From an uncultured Bacteroidales bacterium (GTDB lineage Bacteria; Bacteroidota; Bacteroidia; Bacteroidales; Muribaculaceae), in contig CAMWQZ010000065.1 in NCBI GenBank assembly GCA_947176515.1, positions 1 to 6,533 on the forward strand: a stretch of DNA of 6,533 nt, written 5' to 3'. This document shows positions 1 through 6,283 of the stretch, piece by piece (positions within the stretch are counted from its first letter, which is position 1; the number at the start of each line of letters is the position of its first letter). Position numbers and translations under genes: made by a program. Below the pieces are notes generated by a model. The model worked only from the letters and a program-made list of their open reading frames with translations, was not told where the DNA came from and did not search any database.

Positions 1-12
1 GTGGGGATAGGG

Positions 13-52
13 ATAAGAAATGCCTGTTGCAATCTGAATGACTGCAACAGGC
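13..52 (-). terminator. Rho-independent terminator of the fructokinase gene
   Basis: A perfect 10-bp inverted repeat, GCCTGTTGCA at 22-31 and TGCAACAGGC at 43-52, encloses an 11-base loop. Read on the minus strand it begins 29 bases after the kinase stop codon and is followed by a short T-rich run (ATTTCTTAT). Its position and orientation fit termination of the kinase transcript. The T tract is weak, so efficiency is uncertain. Confidence 0.8.
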
Positions 53-81
53 TATTGGTTTGGTTATGAGGGTAGATGGCG

Positions 82-960
82 TTATTTTGTAAGTTCTTCG
101 GGGAGGATTGGCATTGCTCCTTTCTTAGTGCAGACAAATGCCGAAGTTTGCACCGCATTAGCATGAGCCTCTGGTACGCTTTTACCTTTCAAAATGTTAG
201 CGATAAATGCTGCGGTAAATGAATCACCTGCTCCAACTGTATCGGCAACCTCAACCTTAGGCGTAGGCAGGAAAGATACATTTCCAGGGGTAAACACATA
301 GCTACCATTAATGCCGCAGGTAAGAATCAACATTTTAAGGTTGAACTTGCCAAGCAAAATCCAACATTTATCCTGAAGGTCGATACCGGGATAACCGAAC
401 ATACGGCTAACCGTCACCAACTCTTCGTCATTGATTTTAAGGATATTGCAACGAGTCATTGAGTTACAAAGGATATCCTTGTTATAGAAGCCCTGTCGGA
501 GATTCACATCAAACACAACGAGAGTGTCGTCATTCTGAGGCATAGCGTCGAGAAAACGATTGATAGTGTTACGCGACACAACATTTCTCTGAGCCAGTGA
601 TCCAAAGCAGACTGCTTTTGTGCGACCTGCGAGCTGCTCGAGGTGAGCCGTGTAGGGAATATTATCCCACGCTACGTTCTCTTTGATTTCGTACTGAGGT
701 ATACCAGCCTGATCAATTTCGACCTGAACCGTGCCGGTAGGATAAGGCACGGTAGCAATCTGATGATTAAGTCCTTTTGACGTAAAGTTTTCGATGATTT
801 CTTTGCCAAGAGGGTCGTCACCAACAGCACTCACTACGCAGCTGGGCAGGCCAAACTGTGACACATGGTAAGCGAAGTTGGCTGGCGCACCACCAATCTT
901 TTTGCCTTCGGGGAGAACATCCCACAGGGCTTCGCCCATTCCGACTACAACGTCTTTCAT
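82..960 (-). CDS. Fructokinase, PfkB (ribokinase-like) family
   Basis: A cytoplasmic sugar kinase that probably phosphorylates fructose with ATP to feed glycolysis. The 292 residues are a normal full length for the family. The N-terminal PfkB signature is visible as GGAPANFAYHVSQFG (23-37) followed by AVGDDPLG (45-52). The C-terminal signature DTVGAGDSFTAAF (240-252) carries the GAGD anion hole, with Asp246 as the expected catalytic base. DVNLRQGFY (151-159) and NDEE (177-180) are further typical ribokinase-fold segments. The start GEALWDVLPEG and the overall sequence resemble, from memory, the fructokinase of the Bacteroides fructan locus (BT1757 type); no search was run. The ATG at 960 is the only sensible start, because the family begins within a few residues of GMGEALWD. 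It lies 8 bases after the stop of a transporter-like stub, so it was probably the last gene of an operon. No -7 box was found on its strand in the intergenic region. Fructose is inferred; another hexose or a keto-sugar is possible. Confidence 0.9.
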   Translation of the reverse strand: MKDVVVGMGEALWDVLPEGKKIGGAPANFAYHVSQFGLPSCVVSAVGDDPLGKEIIENFTSKGLNHQIATVPYPTGTVQVEIDQAGIPQYEIKENVAWDNIPYTAHLEQLAGRTKAVCFGSLAQRNVVSRNTINRFLDAMPQNDDTLVVFDVNLRQGFYNKDILCNSMTRCNILKINDEELVTVSRMFGYPGIDLQDKCWILLGKFNLKMLILTCGINGSYVFTPGNVSFLPTPKVEVADTVGAGDSFTAAFIANILKGKSVPEAHANAVQTSAFVCTKKGAMPILPEELTK

Positions 961-968
961 AATTATTT

Positions 969-1049
969 TTATTTAATGGTTTTGATTTTTAGTGTATAGA
1001 ATGTAAGATATATAACTCCGAGAGTCATCACAGCCACCGCGCCGGCAAC
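969..1049 (-). pseudogene. Probable 3' relic of a membrane sugar transporter gene
   Basis: A 26-codon open stretch on the minus strand begins VAGAVAVMTLGVIYLTFY, ends in the basic tail TLKIKTIK, and stops (TAA) 8 bases before the kinase ATG. One hydrophobic helix followed by a short basic tail at the stop is how the last segment of many inner-membrane transporters looks, and the 8-base gap is typical operon spacing. An in-frame TAA lies immediately upstream at 1050-1052. The sequence beyond it is AT-rich and shows no coding character, so the rest of the gene is missing. In Bacteroides fructan loci a monosaccharide importer gene lies directly before the fructokinase gene. I infer that a similar importer was here and was lost by deletion. 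A tiny membrane peptide starting at the internal ATG (19 residues) is the alternative. Confidence 0.5.
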
Positions 1050-1100
1050 TTATGAAATATTTATTAGTTATTAATTTTCAACGAATAGATTTTCAGATTG

Positions 1101-1127
1101 TTCATTTTGGCCTTGCGGCCTAATGAA
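1101..1127. repeat. Isolated interrupted hairpin in the divergent intergenic region
   Basis: TTCATT (1101-1106) pairs with AATGAA (1122-1127), and inside it GGCC (1109-1112) pairs with GGCC (1117-1120) around a TTGC loop. The two stems are separated by a small 2x1 internal loop. No T run follows on either strand, so it is a poor terminator candidate. It sits between the transporter relic and the promoter of the large gene, and could be a deletion-junction remnant, a protein-binding palindrome or chance. Confidence 0.4.
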
Positions 1128-1185
1128 GCCCTGACTGGGAACGGGGGTCTTAATATTTTTTCTCTTTAACCCACAAATTTTCAAG

Positions 1186-1206
1186 CCGTAAATTTTTGCA
1201 TTACGG
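1186..1206. promoter_or_regulatory. Candidate operator: inverted repeat around the -33 box
   Basis: CCGTAA (1186-1191) and TTACGG (1201-1206) form a perfect 6-bp inverted repeat separated by 9 bases. The arms are centred two turns of the helix or less apart, and the TTTG -33 box of the large gene's promoter (1195-1198) lies in the spacer. This geometry fits a dimeric regulator that would block RNA polymerase. The regulator is unknown, and a 6-bp match could be chance. Confidence 0.35.
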
Positions 1207-1224
1207 GCGTTTTGTATACCTTTG
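1195..1224 (+). promoter_or_regulatory. Bacteroidota-type promoter of the large secreted-protein gene
   Basis: A TTTG at 1195-1198 and TACCTTTG at 1217-1224 match the Bacteroidota -33 (TTTG) and -7 (TAnnTTTG) consensus, with an 18-base spacer. Transcription would start near 1230, leaving a leader of only about 20-25 bases before the ATG at 1254. No Shine-Dalgarno sequence is visible in that AT-rich leader, which is normal for this phylum. Confidence 0.75.
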
Positions 1225-1253
1225 TATATTATTCACATTAAATTAGCGACAGA

Positions 1254-4200
1254 ATGTCAAAAAAAGTAATTTTTGCAACTCTCTCCTGTGCCGCTCTATT
1301 GGCACTACCGGGACTTGCCTTTAACCCCAATGTCAGCATCCCGACTCCGGGACGTCAGTCAAAAACTGAGGCAGTGCAGCGTACGTGGAAACCGGCTGTT
1401 TTCGCCAACGCTACATCAACAAAAACCATAAGCAGGGCAGAAACACCCGTGTTCGAACTCCCCTATTATGACAATTTCAGTGATGGAGATGCCACAAAGT
1501 CAAACTACACCTTTATTGACGTAGACAATGATGGCGTAGAATATGCCGAAAGCAATGTCAGCAACCGCTGGTTCTGGAAAGCTGACGAGAGCCTCATCCA
1601 GCATTGTGTAGATCGTAACAATCCTGTTGCCGGCAATGACTGGCTTATGACTCCTGCCATACATTTCGACGGACGTCATGTCTACAATCTCTCCATCGAG
1701 GTGAATATGGGCGCGTCATCTAATCTGCGTGTTACTGTCGGCAAGTCTCTCGACCCGGCCGACCATATCGAAATCCTTGATCTCAATGGCATACATGACG
1801 GCTGGCGCACCGCGTATAACACTGAGTTCACCGTTGATGGTGAAGGCGAATATTACATCGGTCTCTACAACTATTCAACTGCCGAAGGTTTCTACTTCAA
1901 TCTCTTCTCTATCGACATTAAGCAGGGCGATTCGTCAGATGTGCCCGTAGCTCCATCTAACCTCAAAGTTGTGCCTGGAAATGATGGTGCTCTCAGTGCC
2001 GAAATCTCTTTCACCGCTCCTGCCAAACTTGTAAATGGCACAGAACTTGCGGAGCAGTACAACGTATGCATAGAGCGCGATGGTGAATCTATTGCAACCA
2101 TGATGTGTACGCCAGGTGAGGATGTGACCTACACAGATAATGACGTCCCCGATAATGGTGAATATGAGTATACCGTTTATGGCGAAATCGACGGCGAATC
2201 TGGCAAATCAGTTTCCGTTAGAGCTTGGATTGGCACTGATGCCCCGAAGGCGCCTTCACTCACCACAATCCACACCGTTAATCATAATATGGACGTATAT
2301 CTCGAATGGACTCCAGTAACCGAGAGTGCCCACGGTGGATATTTCAATGCAGATGATGTGACATATATCGTTTATCGTGGCTATAACCGCAATAAAATGG
2401 AGCCAATCGCCTCTGACATTAAGGGTACCAGCTTTACCGATAATCAGATTAGCGAAATTCTCGGTGGATATCAGCAAGGATACTTTTATGGTGTTGCAGC
2501 TGCTAACGCCGCCGGAGCTGCCCTTTCATCTGCCGACATCGTAGCAGTAGGCACACCCTACAAACTGCCGCAAGTTGAGTCATTCCCCAACGGATACTTC
2601 GATATCGAGCCGTGGCTCACCGATCCTATCAGTGGTTCGTTCAGTTGGTCATGCATCACCTCTGCCGACGGCATGGAGGGACACGACAATGACAATGGCC
2701 TTACTCGTTTCTATGACCCATACGGTGGTTGGGATTTCACCGACAGCCGTCTGAAATCACCCGTATTTGACATTCAGGGAACAACCAATCCCACACTCAG
2801 TTTCTGGATGTTCCACTGGCAGGATTATACCGTTAACTACGAATCAACAACAGGTATGTTCCCCGAAATATCTGTTGACGGAGGCGAATGGCAGCCCCTC
2901 AGTGACCTCATCCTCGCCGCATACGAAACTTACGGATGGGTTGAACATAAATTCCCACTTAACGAATTTAAGGATGCCGAAACTGTACAGTTCGCTTTCC
3001 GCGGTCAGACCTATACCGAATGGATGTATTTCTATCTTGATGAAATCCGTATTGAAGACTGCGCAGACTACGACCTCATGGTAACCGACTTCTGGGGCTC
3101 GTCAAATATCAATATTGATGACGACGGCTCATGGAGCATCAGTGTCTACAACCGTGGTCTTAAAGATGTCGAAGGCGCCACTATTGAACTCCTCGTTGAT
3201 GGCAAGCCTGTGTGGTCATCTACCGACCAGAATCTATCTGCTGGCGAATCGAAAAGTTATGTAGGTTACCACAACTTTAATGCTACAGAAGCTGGTTATC
3301 ACTATGTCAGCGCACGTGTAGTATTTGAAGACGATGAAAACCTCTCTAACAATACCTCTACCGAGTTAGACTTAATGGTCAACGAATCATATTATCCCAC
3401 AGTTAACGGTTTGACGGCAGCAATCAACGATAAATCAGAAGCTGAAATCTCATGGAACGCTCCAGAGCTCCCCGACGCTTCAGCAACAATCGTTGACGGC
3501 GCAGAAGATTATGAACCCTGGCTGATATCTGACTTCGGTCAATGGCTGACCATCGACCGTGATAAAGCAGGTAGCGGATACTTCCTCGAGCTTCCTTATA
3601 AGTGGCCCAACTGTGAGGTAAATCAGGCATTCATCATCTGGCATGCCGAAGAAGAACTCGTAGAAAACTTCCCCAACCTAAAAGCATACTCTGGCGACAA
3701 ATGTTTCTTGTCATGGCTAGCCAACGCAAGCTATGGATGGGATGATCCTGTTAATGACGACTTCCTCGTGTCTCCTGAAGTCACTGGAGGAACCAAGGTG
3801 AGATTTATGGTCAAGGGCATCGGCACAATAGACTGCGATGAGACATTCGAAGTGATGTACTCTTCAACTAATCGCGATGCTGATAGCTTTACCGATATTT
3901 TCTCGTCTGTAGCTACTAAAGACTGGACACTTGTAGAGGTTGAATTGCCTGAAGATGCTCGTTATTTTGCAATCCACTATACTGCATCATTCCAGTATGG
4001 TCTGATGGTTGACGACATCGAATACACACCCGTAACCGGCAGTCTGCAACTCGAAGGCTACAACGTGTTCCGTAATGGCGTGAAGATTAACGAGGAAATC
4101 GTTACCGATACTAACTTCATTGATGCCGCCCCTGAAACTGGCGAAAACGCCTATAGCGTAGCTGCTCTTTATGACCGAGGCACTTCTAATGCATGCGATC

Positions 4201-4436
4201 CTGTGATTGTACTCATGACATCAGGCATAACTGACATTGCTGACGATGCCGTGAAAGTGATTGCCTCTGACGGCACACTCACCGTAACCACTTCGAGCCC
4301 CGTACCCGTCAAGATATTCAATATCTCAGGCACTACGGTTTACAACGGAGTAGTAAGCGGTTCTCGTTCGCTCACACTTGCTCATGGCCTCTACATCGTC
4401 AATTATGGAACAAAGGCTGTCAAAATAGTCCTCTGA
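1254..4436 (+). CDS. Secreted T9SS-dependent multidomain adhesin-like protein
   Basis: A 1060-residue exported protein. A signal peptide occupies about residues 1-22 (basic MSKK, hydrophobic core, likely cleavage after LPGLA). Domains, judged by eye: a jelly-roll/cleaved-adhesin-like module (about 66-224) with an acidic DVDNDG loop at 89-94; two fibronectin type III-like modules (about 231-325 and 331-435); a second jelly-roll module (about 441-602, ending YFYLDEIRIED); a CARDB-like Ig fold (about 604-710); then a fibronectin-like fold that starts at 714-737 (AEISWNAP) and resumes at 931-987 (LEGYNVFRNG), with a third jelly-roll module inserted between (about 741-927, ending GLMVDDIEYTP). The last 70 residues (VKIFNISGTTVY, then LAHGLYIVNYG and VKIVL) match the type A sorting domain of type IX secretion, so surface anchoring or release is expected. 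No protease or glycosidase catalytic motif was recognised. Binding to host or dietary glycan or protein is inferred from similar adhesin modules in gingipains and HagA. It is a monocistronic unit with its own promoter and terminator. Confidence 0.88.
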   Translation: MSKKVIFATLSCAALLALPGLAFNPNVSIPTPGRQSKTEAVQRTWKPAVFANATSTKTISRAETPVFELPYYDNFSDGDATKSNYTFIDVDNDGVEYAESNVSNRWFWKADESLIQHCVDRNNPVAGNDWLMTPAIHFDGRHVYNLSIEVNMGASSNLRVTVGKSLDPADHIEILDLNGIHDGWRTAYNTEFTVDGEGEYYIGLYNYSTAEGFYFNLFSIDIKQGDSSDVPVAPSNLKVVPGNDGALSAEISFTAPAKLVNGTELAEQYNVCIERDGESIATMMCTPGEDVTYTDNDVPDNGEYEYTVYGEIDGESGKSVSVRAWIGTDAPKAPSLTTIHTVNHNMDVYLEWTPVTESAHGGYFNADDVTYIVYRGYNRNKMEPIASDIKGTSFTDNQISEILGGYQQGYFYGVAAANAAGAALSSADIVAVGTPYKLPQVESFPNGYFDIEPWLTDPISGSFSWSCITSADGMEGHDNDNGLTRFYDPYGGWDFTDSRLKSPVFDIQGTTNPTLSFWMFHWQDYTVNYESTTGMFPEISVDGGEWQPLSDLILAAYETYGWVEHKFPLNEFKDAETVQFAFRGQTYTEWMYFYLDEIRIEDCADYDLMVTDFWGSSNINIDDDGSWSISVYNRGLKDVEGATIELLVDGKPVWSSTDQNLSAGESKSYVGYHNFNATEAGYHYVSARVVFEDDENLSNNTSTELDLMVNESYYPTVNGLTAAINDKSEAEISWNAPELPDASATIVDGAEDYEPWLISDFGQWLTIDRDKAGSGYFLELPYKWPNCEVNQAFIIWHAEEELVENFPNLKAYSGDKCFLSWLANASYGWDDPVNDDFLVSPEVTGGTKVRFMVKGIGTIDCDETFEVMYSSTNRDADSFTDIFSSVATKDWTLVEVELPEDARYFAIHYTASFQYGLMVDDIEYTPVTGSLQLEGYNVFRNGVKINEEIVTDTNFIDAAPETGENAYSVAALYDRGTSNACDPVIVLMTSGITDIADDAVKVIASDGTLTVTTSSPVPVKIFNISGTTVYNGVVSGSRSLTLAHGLYIVNYGTKAVKIVL

Positions 4437-4456
4437 TCCAACACTAACTATCCTAT

Positions 4457-4506
4457 ATAATGTGAGGCGAAGTGCTAATCGTTGCACTTCGCCTCACTAT
4501 TATTTT
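4457..4506 (+). terminator. Strong rho-independent terminator of the secreted-protein gene
   Basis: GTGAGGCGAAGTGC (4462-4475) and its exact complement (4484-4497) form a perfect 14-bp stem with an 8-base loop. ATAAT and ATTAT flanks extend it past a single bulged T. A T-rich tail (TATTATTTT) follows on the plus strand. The structure starts about 20 bases after the stop codon at 4436. The AT-rich flank on the other side could also let it stop transcripts that escape the recA terminator. Confidence 0.9.
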
Positions 4507-4515
4507 AATGCCACG

Positions 4516-4596
4516 ATTCCTTTGGATTTTATCCTAAATCCTCAATTTATTCCTTTGGATTTTATCCTAATTCCATAGTTTATTCCTTTGGATTTT
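4516..4596. repeat. 33-bp tandem repeat, about 2.5 copies
   Basis: The 15-mer ATTCCTTTGGATTTT occurs three times, at 4516, 4549 and 4582, with an exact 33-base period. The first two full units (4516-4548 and 4549-4581) agree at 29 of 33 positions. The third unit is cut after the 15-mer. Each full unit carries a small inverted repeat, GGAT-TTT-ATCC. The 33-base period would be 11 codons, but the minus-strand frame has a stop in each unit, so it is not coding. It lies between two convergent terminators. It is not a CRISPR array, because the units abut with no spacers. Confidence 0.85.
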
Positions 4597-4664
4597 CATA
4601 AAGCGTTCAAAAATTCATAAGTGTTTCCTTCTCGAAAAAATTTCGATATGGGCAACTACCTCAT

Positions 4665-4707
4665 AAAAAATAATCACGGGCAAACTGATGAAGGATGCCC
4701 GTGATTA
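4665..4707 (-). terminator. Rho-independent terminator of recA
   Basis: TAATCACGGGCA (4671-4682) and TGCCCGTGATTA (4696-4707) form a perfect 12-bp stem with a 13-base loop. On the minus strand it is followed at once by a run of six T (4665-4670). It starts 20 bases after the recA stop codon. This is a textbook intrinsic terminator for the recA transcript. Confidence 0.93.
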
Positions 4708-4727
4708 GTGTTTCTATGGAGATTTGA

Positions 4728-5918
4728 TTACAAATCTTCTTCTATTGAGAAGTCGTCACCGAGGGTGTCGTCAAAGAGGTCATCGTCTTTTTCTTCGGCT
4801 TCATCAGCTGTAGCAGCTGCTTCTTTCTTTGCTGTGGCTTTTGTTGATTTAGCAGCCTTACCTTTTGGCGCTGCATCGCTTTCGCGAAGGGCTGCCATAA
4901 TTTGTTCTTCGAGCTCTTCAGCGAGTTCCGGATTATCCTGAATAACCATTTTAGCTGCGTCACGTCCCTGAGCAAGCTTCGAGCCATTGTAGCTGAACCA
5001 TGAGCCACTCTTGTCTATCACGCCGTATTCTACTCCAAGGTCAAGGATTTCACCTGCTTTAGAGATTCCTTCACCAAACATGATGTCAAACTCTGCGCGT
5101 TTAAATGGAGGTGCAACCTTATTCTTAACAACCTTGACAAATGCACGACGTCCAAGTACGTCTTCGCCATCTTTCAAGTTGCCACGCGAACGGATGTCAA
5201 TACGAACCGACGCATAGAACTTAAGCGCATTACCTCCTGTAGTCGTTTCTGCCGGGCCAAACATCACACCAATCTTCTCTCGCAGCTGGTTGATAAAAAT
5301 ACATGTAGTATTTGTACGGGCAATCGTGCCTGTAAGCTTACGCATAGCTTGCGACATCAGTCGCGCCTGAAGACCCATGTTGCGGTCACCCATTTCACCT
5401 TCGATTTCGCTCTTTGGCGTAAGGGCCGCCACAGAGTCAACAACAAGGATATCAACAGCCGACGAACGTATAAGCTGCTCTGCGATTTCGAGAGCCTGCT
5501 CGCCATTATCAGGCTGAGCGATAAGCAGATTATTGATATCTACGCCAAGCTTTGCTGCATAGAAGCGATCGAAAGCATGCTCAGCGTCGATGATGGCTGC
5601 GATGCCACTGGCTTTCTGAGCCTCAGCGATAGCATGAATTGCAAGTGTGGTCTTACCTGATGACTCCGGGCCATAGATTTCAATGATACGGCCACGCGGA
5701 TAGCCACCTACACCGAGCGCGTAGTTGAGGCTGATAGAGCCAGAGGGGATGACATCTACATCTTCAACGACCTCGTCACCAAGTTTCATGACCGCTCCTC
5801 GGCCATAAGCCTTTTCGATACGGCCTAATGCCTGAGCCAGAGCTTCAGCTTTGGCTGCCCCGGGGTCAGATGCCTCTGCCTTTTTGGTAGTCTTTTTTGC
5901 TTTTGTTGATTTTTCCAT
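4728..5918 (-). CDS. recA: Recombinase RecA
   Basis: RecA forms ATP-dependent filaments on single-stranded DNA, drives strand exchange in recombinational repair, and acts as co-protease for SOS repressors where these exist. All core motifs are present: Walker A GPESSGKT (83-90, Lys89 corresponding to E. coli Lys72), catalytic Glu113 in DAEHA, Walker B ILVVDS with Asp161, the L1 region EGEMGD (173-178), FINQ with the sensor Gln211, and the L2 region with [16 protein letters not shown] (224-239). At 396 residues it is longer than the roughly 350 usual in proteobacteria. It has a Lys-rich N-terminal extension of about 17 residues and a C-terminal Ala/Lys-rich linker (about 346-370) ending in a very acidic tail (14 Asp/Glu in the last 26). 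The ATG at 5918 is chosen because it lies about 45 bases downstream of a good -7 box and no in-frame start upstream is needed. It is transcribed alone, with its own terminator. No recognisable LexA-type box was seen. Confidence 0.98.
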   Translation of the reverse strand: MEKSTKAKKTTKKAEASDPGAAKAEALAQALGRIEKAYGRGAVMKLGDEVVEDVDVIPSGSISLNYALGVGGYPRGRIIEIYGPESSGKTTLAIHAIAEAQKASGIAAIIDAEHAFDRFYAAKLGVDINNLLIAQPDNGEQALEIAEQLIRSSAVDILVVDSVAALTPKSEIEGEMGDRNMGLQARLMSQAMRKLTGTIARTNTTCIFINQLREKIGVMFGPAETTTGGNALKFYASVRIDIRSRGNLKDGEDVLGRRAFVKVVKNKVAPPFKRAEFDIMFGEGISKAGEILDLGVEYGVIDKSGSWFSYNGSKLAQGRDAAKMVIQDNPELAEELEEQIMAALRESDAAPKGKAAKSTKATAKKEAAATADEAEEKDDDLFDDTLGDDFSIEEDL

Positions 5919-5963
5919 TTTCTATTTCAATTTTTAATTTGTTTCTTTCATCGTTTTCCACTG

Positions 5964-5971
5964 CAAAGTTA
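5964..5971 (-). promoter_or_regulatory. -7 box of the recA promoter
   Basis: On the minus strand the sequence TAACTTTG (complement of 5964-5971) is an exact match to the Bacteroidota -7 consensus TAnnTTTG. Transcription would start near 5957, giving a leader of about 40 bases before the ATG at 5918. No clear TTTG -33 box is seen at the right distance; this element is often weak in the phylum. The leader is AT-rich and lacks a Shine-Dalgarno sequence. Confidence 0.65.
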
Positions 5972-6150
5972 ACACCAGACATGGGCAAGATTGTTGCACA
6001 CCAATGTTAAATTATGTTATATCAATAAATCAATTAGGGTTGATTATCAGCGAATTATCATTCTAAGCCATTAAAAACCTAATTTTCTTGCTAAAAATTT
6101 CACTTCTTTCTCGAACCAAACCGACCCTGCCGCGTTTTATAAGTACATAG
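5972..6150. other. Gene-free stretch upstream of recA
   Basis: No convincing protein gene lies in the 365 bases between recA and the thioredoxin-like gene. This part is very AT-rich, except for a GC-rich patch around 6119-6136. It contains a direct repeat ATTATCA at 6043-6049 and 6054-6060 (11-base period, one helical turn) and ATCAAT at 6021-6026 and 6029-6034. On the minus strand a 30-codon open stretch (6066-6155, stop TAG at 6063-6065) reads through the GC-rich patch with a basic composition (IKRGRVGLVRERSEIFSKK). It has no ATG or GTG near its beginning, so I do not call it a gene. Confidence 0.5.
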
Positions 6151-6158
6151 CAAAATTA
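6151..6158 (-). promoter_or_regulatory. Second minus-strand -7 box, far upstream of recA
   Basis: TAATTTTG on the minus strand (complement of 6151-6158) matches TAnnTTTG exactly. A TTTC sits about 19 bases upstream in place of a TTTG -33 box. A transcript would start near 6144 and head toward recA, so it could be an upstream recA promoter with a leader of about 225 bases, or the start of a small RNA. An 8-base degenerate box in AT-rich DNA can occur by chance. Confidence 0.4.
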
Positions 6159-6202
6159 CTTTTTCCATTGCAAGAAATGTGATAATGATTGGTTTATTAT
6201 CT

Positions 6203-6245
6203 AAGCGAGGAGACGTTGTGAAAACATTTCCTCGTTTGTTTTTTT
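6203..6245 (+). terminator. Terminator-like hairpin facing right, no matching gene
   Basis: AAGCGAGGA (6203-6211) pairs with TCCTCGTTT (6229-6237), including one G-T wobble, and a near-continuous T run (6235-6245, TTTGTTTTTTT) follows on the plus strand. This is a good intrinsic terminator for a rightward transcript, yet no plus-strand gene is seen between 4437 and here. It may end an unannotated small RNA or protect against antisense transcription into the gene to the right. Confidence 0.6.
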
Positions 6246-6250
6246 ATAAA

Positions 6251-6275
6251 CCGGGGATATATACAACATCCCCGG
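6251..6275 (-). terminator. Hairpin after the thioredoxin-like gene
   Basis: CCGGGGAT (6251-6258) and ATCCCCGG (6268-6275) form a perfect 8-bp stem with a 9-base loop, beginning 8 bases after the stop codon at 6284. The minus-strand sequence that follows is TTTATAAAAAAA, AT-rich but with only a short T run. The position strongly suggests termination, or 3'-end protection, of the thioredoxin-like gene's transcript. Confidence 0.7.
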
Positions 6276-6283
6276 CTATAAAC

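Noticed and set aside
1281..1292. Possible lipoprotein signal (Leu-Ser-Cys at residues 10-12 of the large protein)
   Set aside because: The hydrophobic core continues well past the Cys and ends in a normal signal peptidase I site (LPGLA). The T9SS tail also argues for a non-lipidated cargo.
1729..2477. Open frames overlapping the large gene on both strands (for example 1729-1950 plus, 1892-2101 minus, 2256-2477 minus)
   Set aside because: All lie inside a 3.2-kb gene with clear domains, a signal peptide and a sorting signal. Their translations are low-complexity and show no family features.
2767..3630. Further open frames inside the large gene (2767-3084 plus, 3424-3630 minus)
   Set aside because: They are shadows of the real frame, with no promoter or recognisable protein.
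4516..4596. CRISPR-like array
   Set aside because: The repeated units abut directly with no unique spacers, and there are no cas genes nearby.
4632..4646. Palindrome TCGAAAAAATTTCGA
   Set aside because: A 6-bp AT-rich stem with a 3-base loop and no T run or link to a gene. It is likely chance.
4708..5660. Open frames overlapping recA (4708-4941 plus, 4742-5008 minus, 5011-5217 plus, 5349-5660 plus)
   Set aside because: They overlap an unmistakable recA. The Ser-rich or Lys/Gln-rich translations are frame-shifted readings of its biased C-terminal codons.
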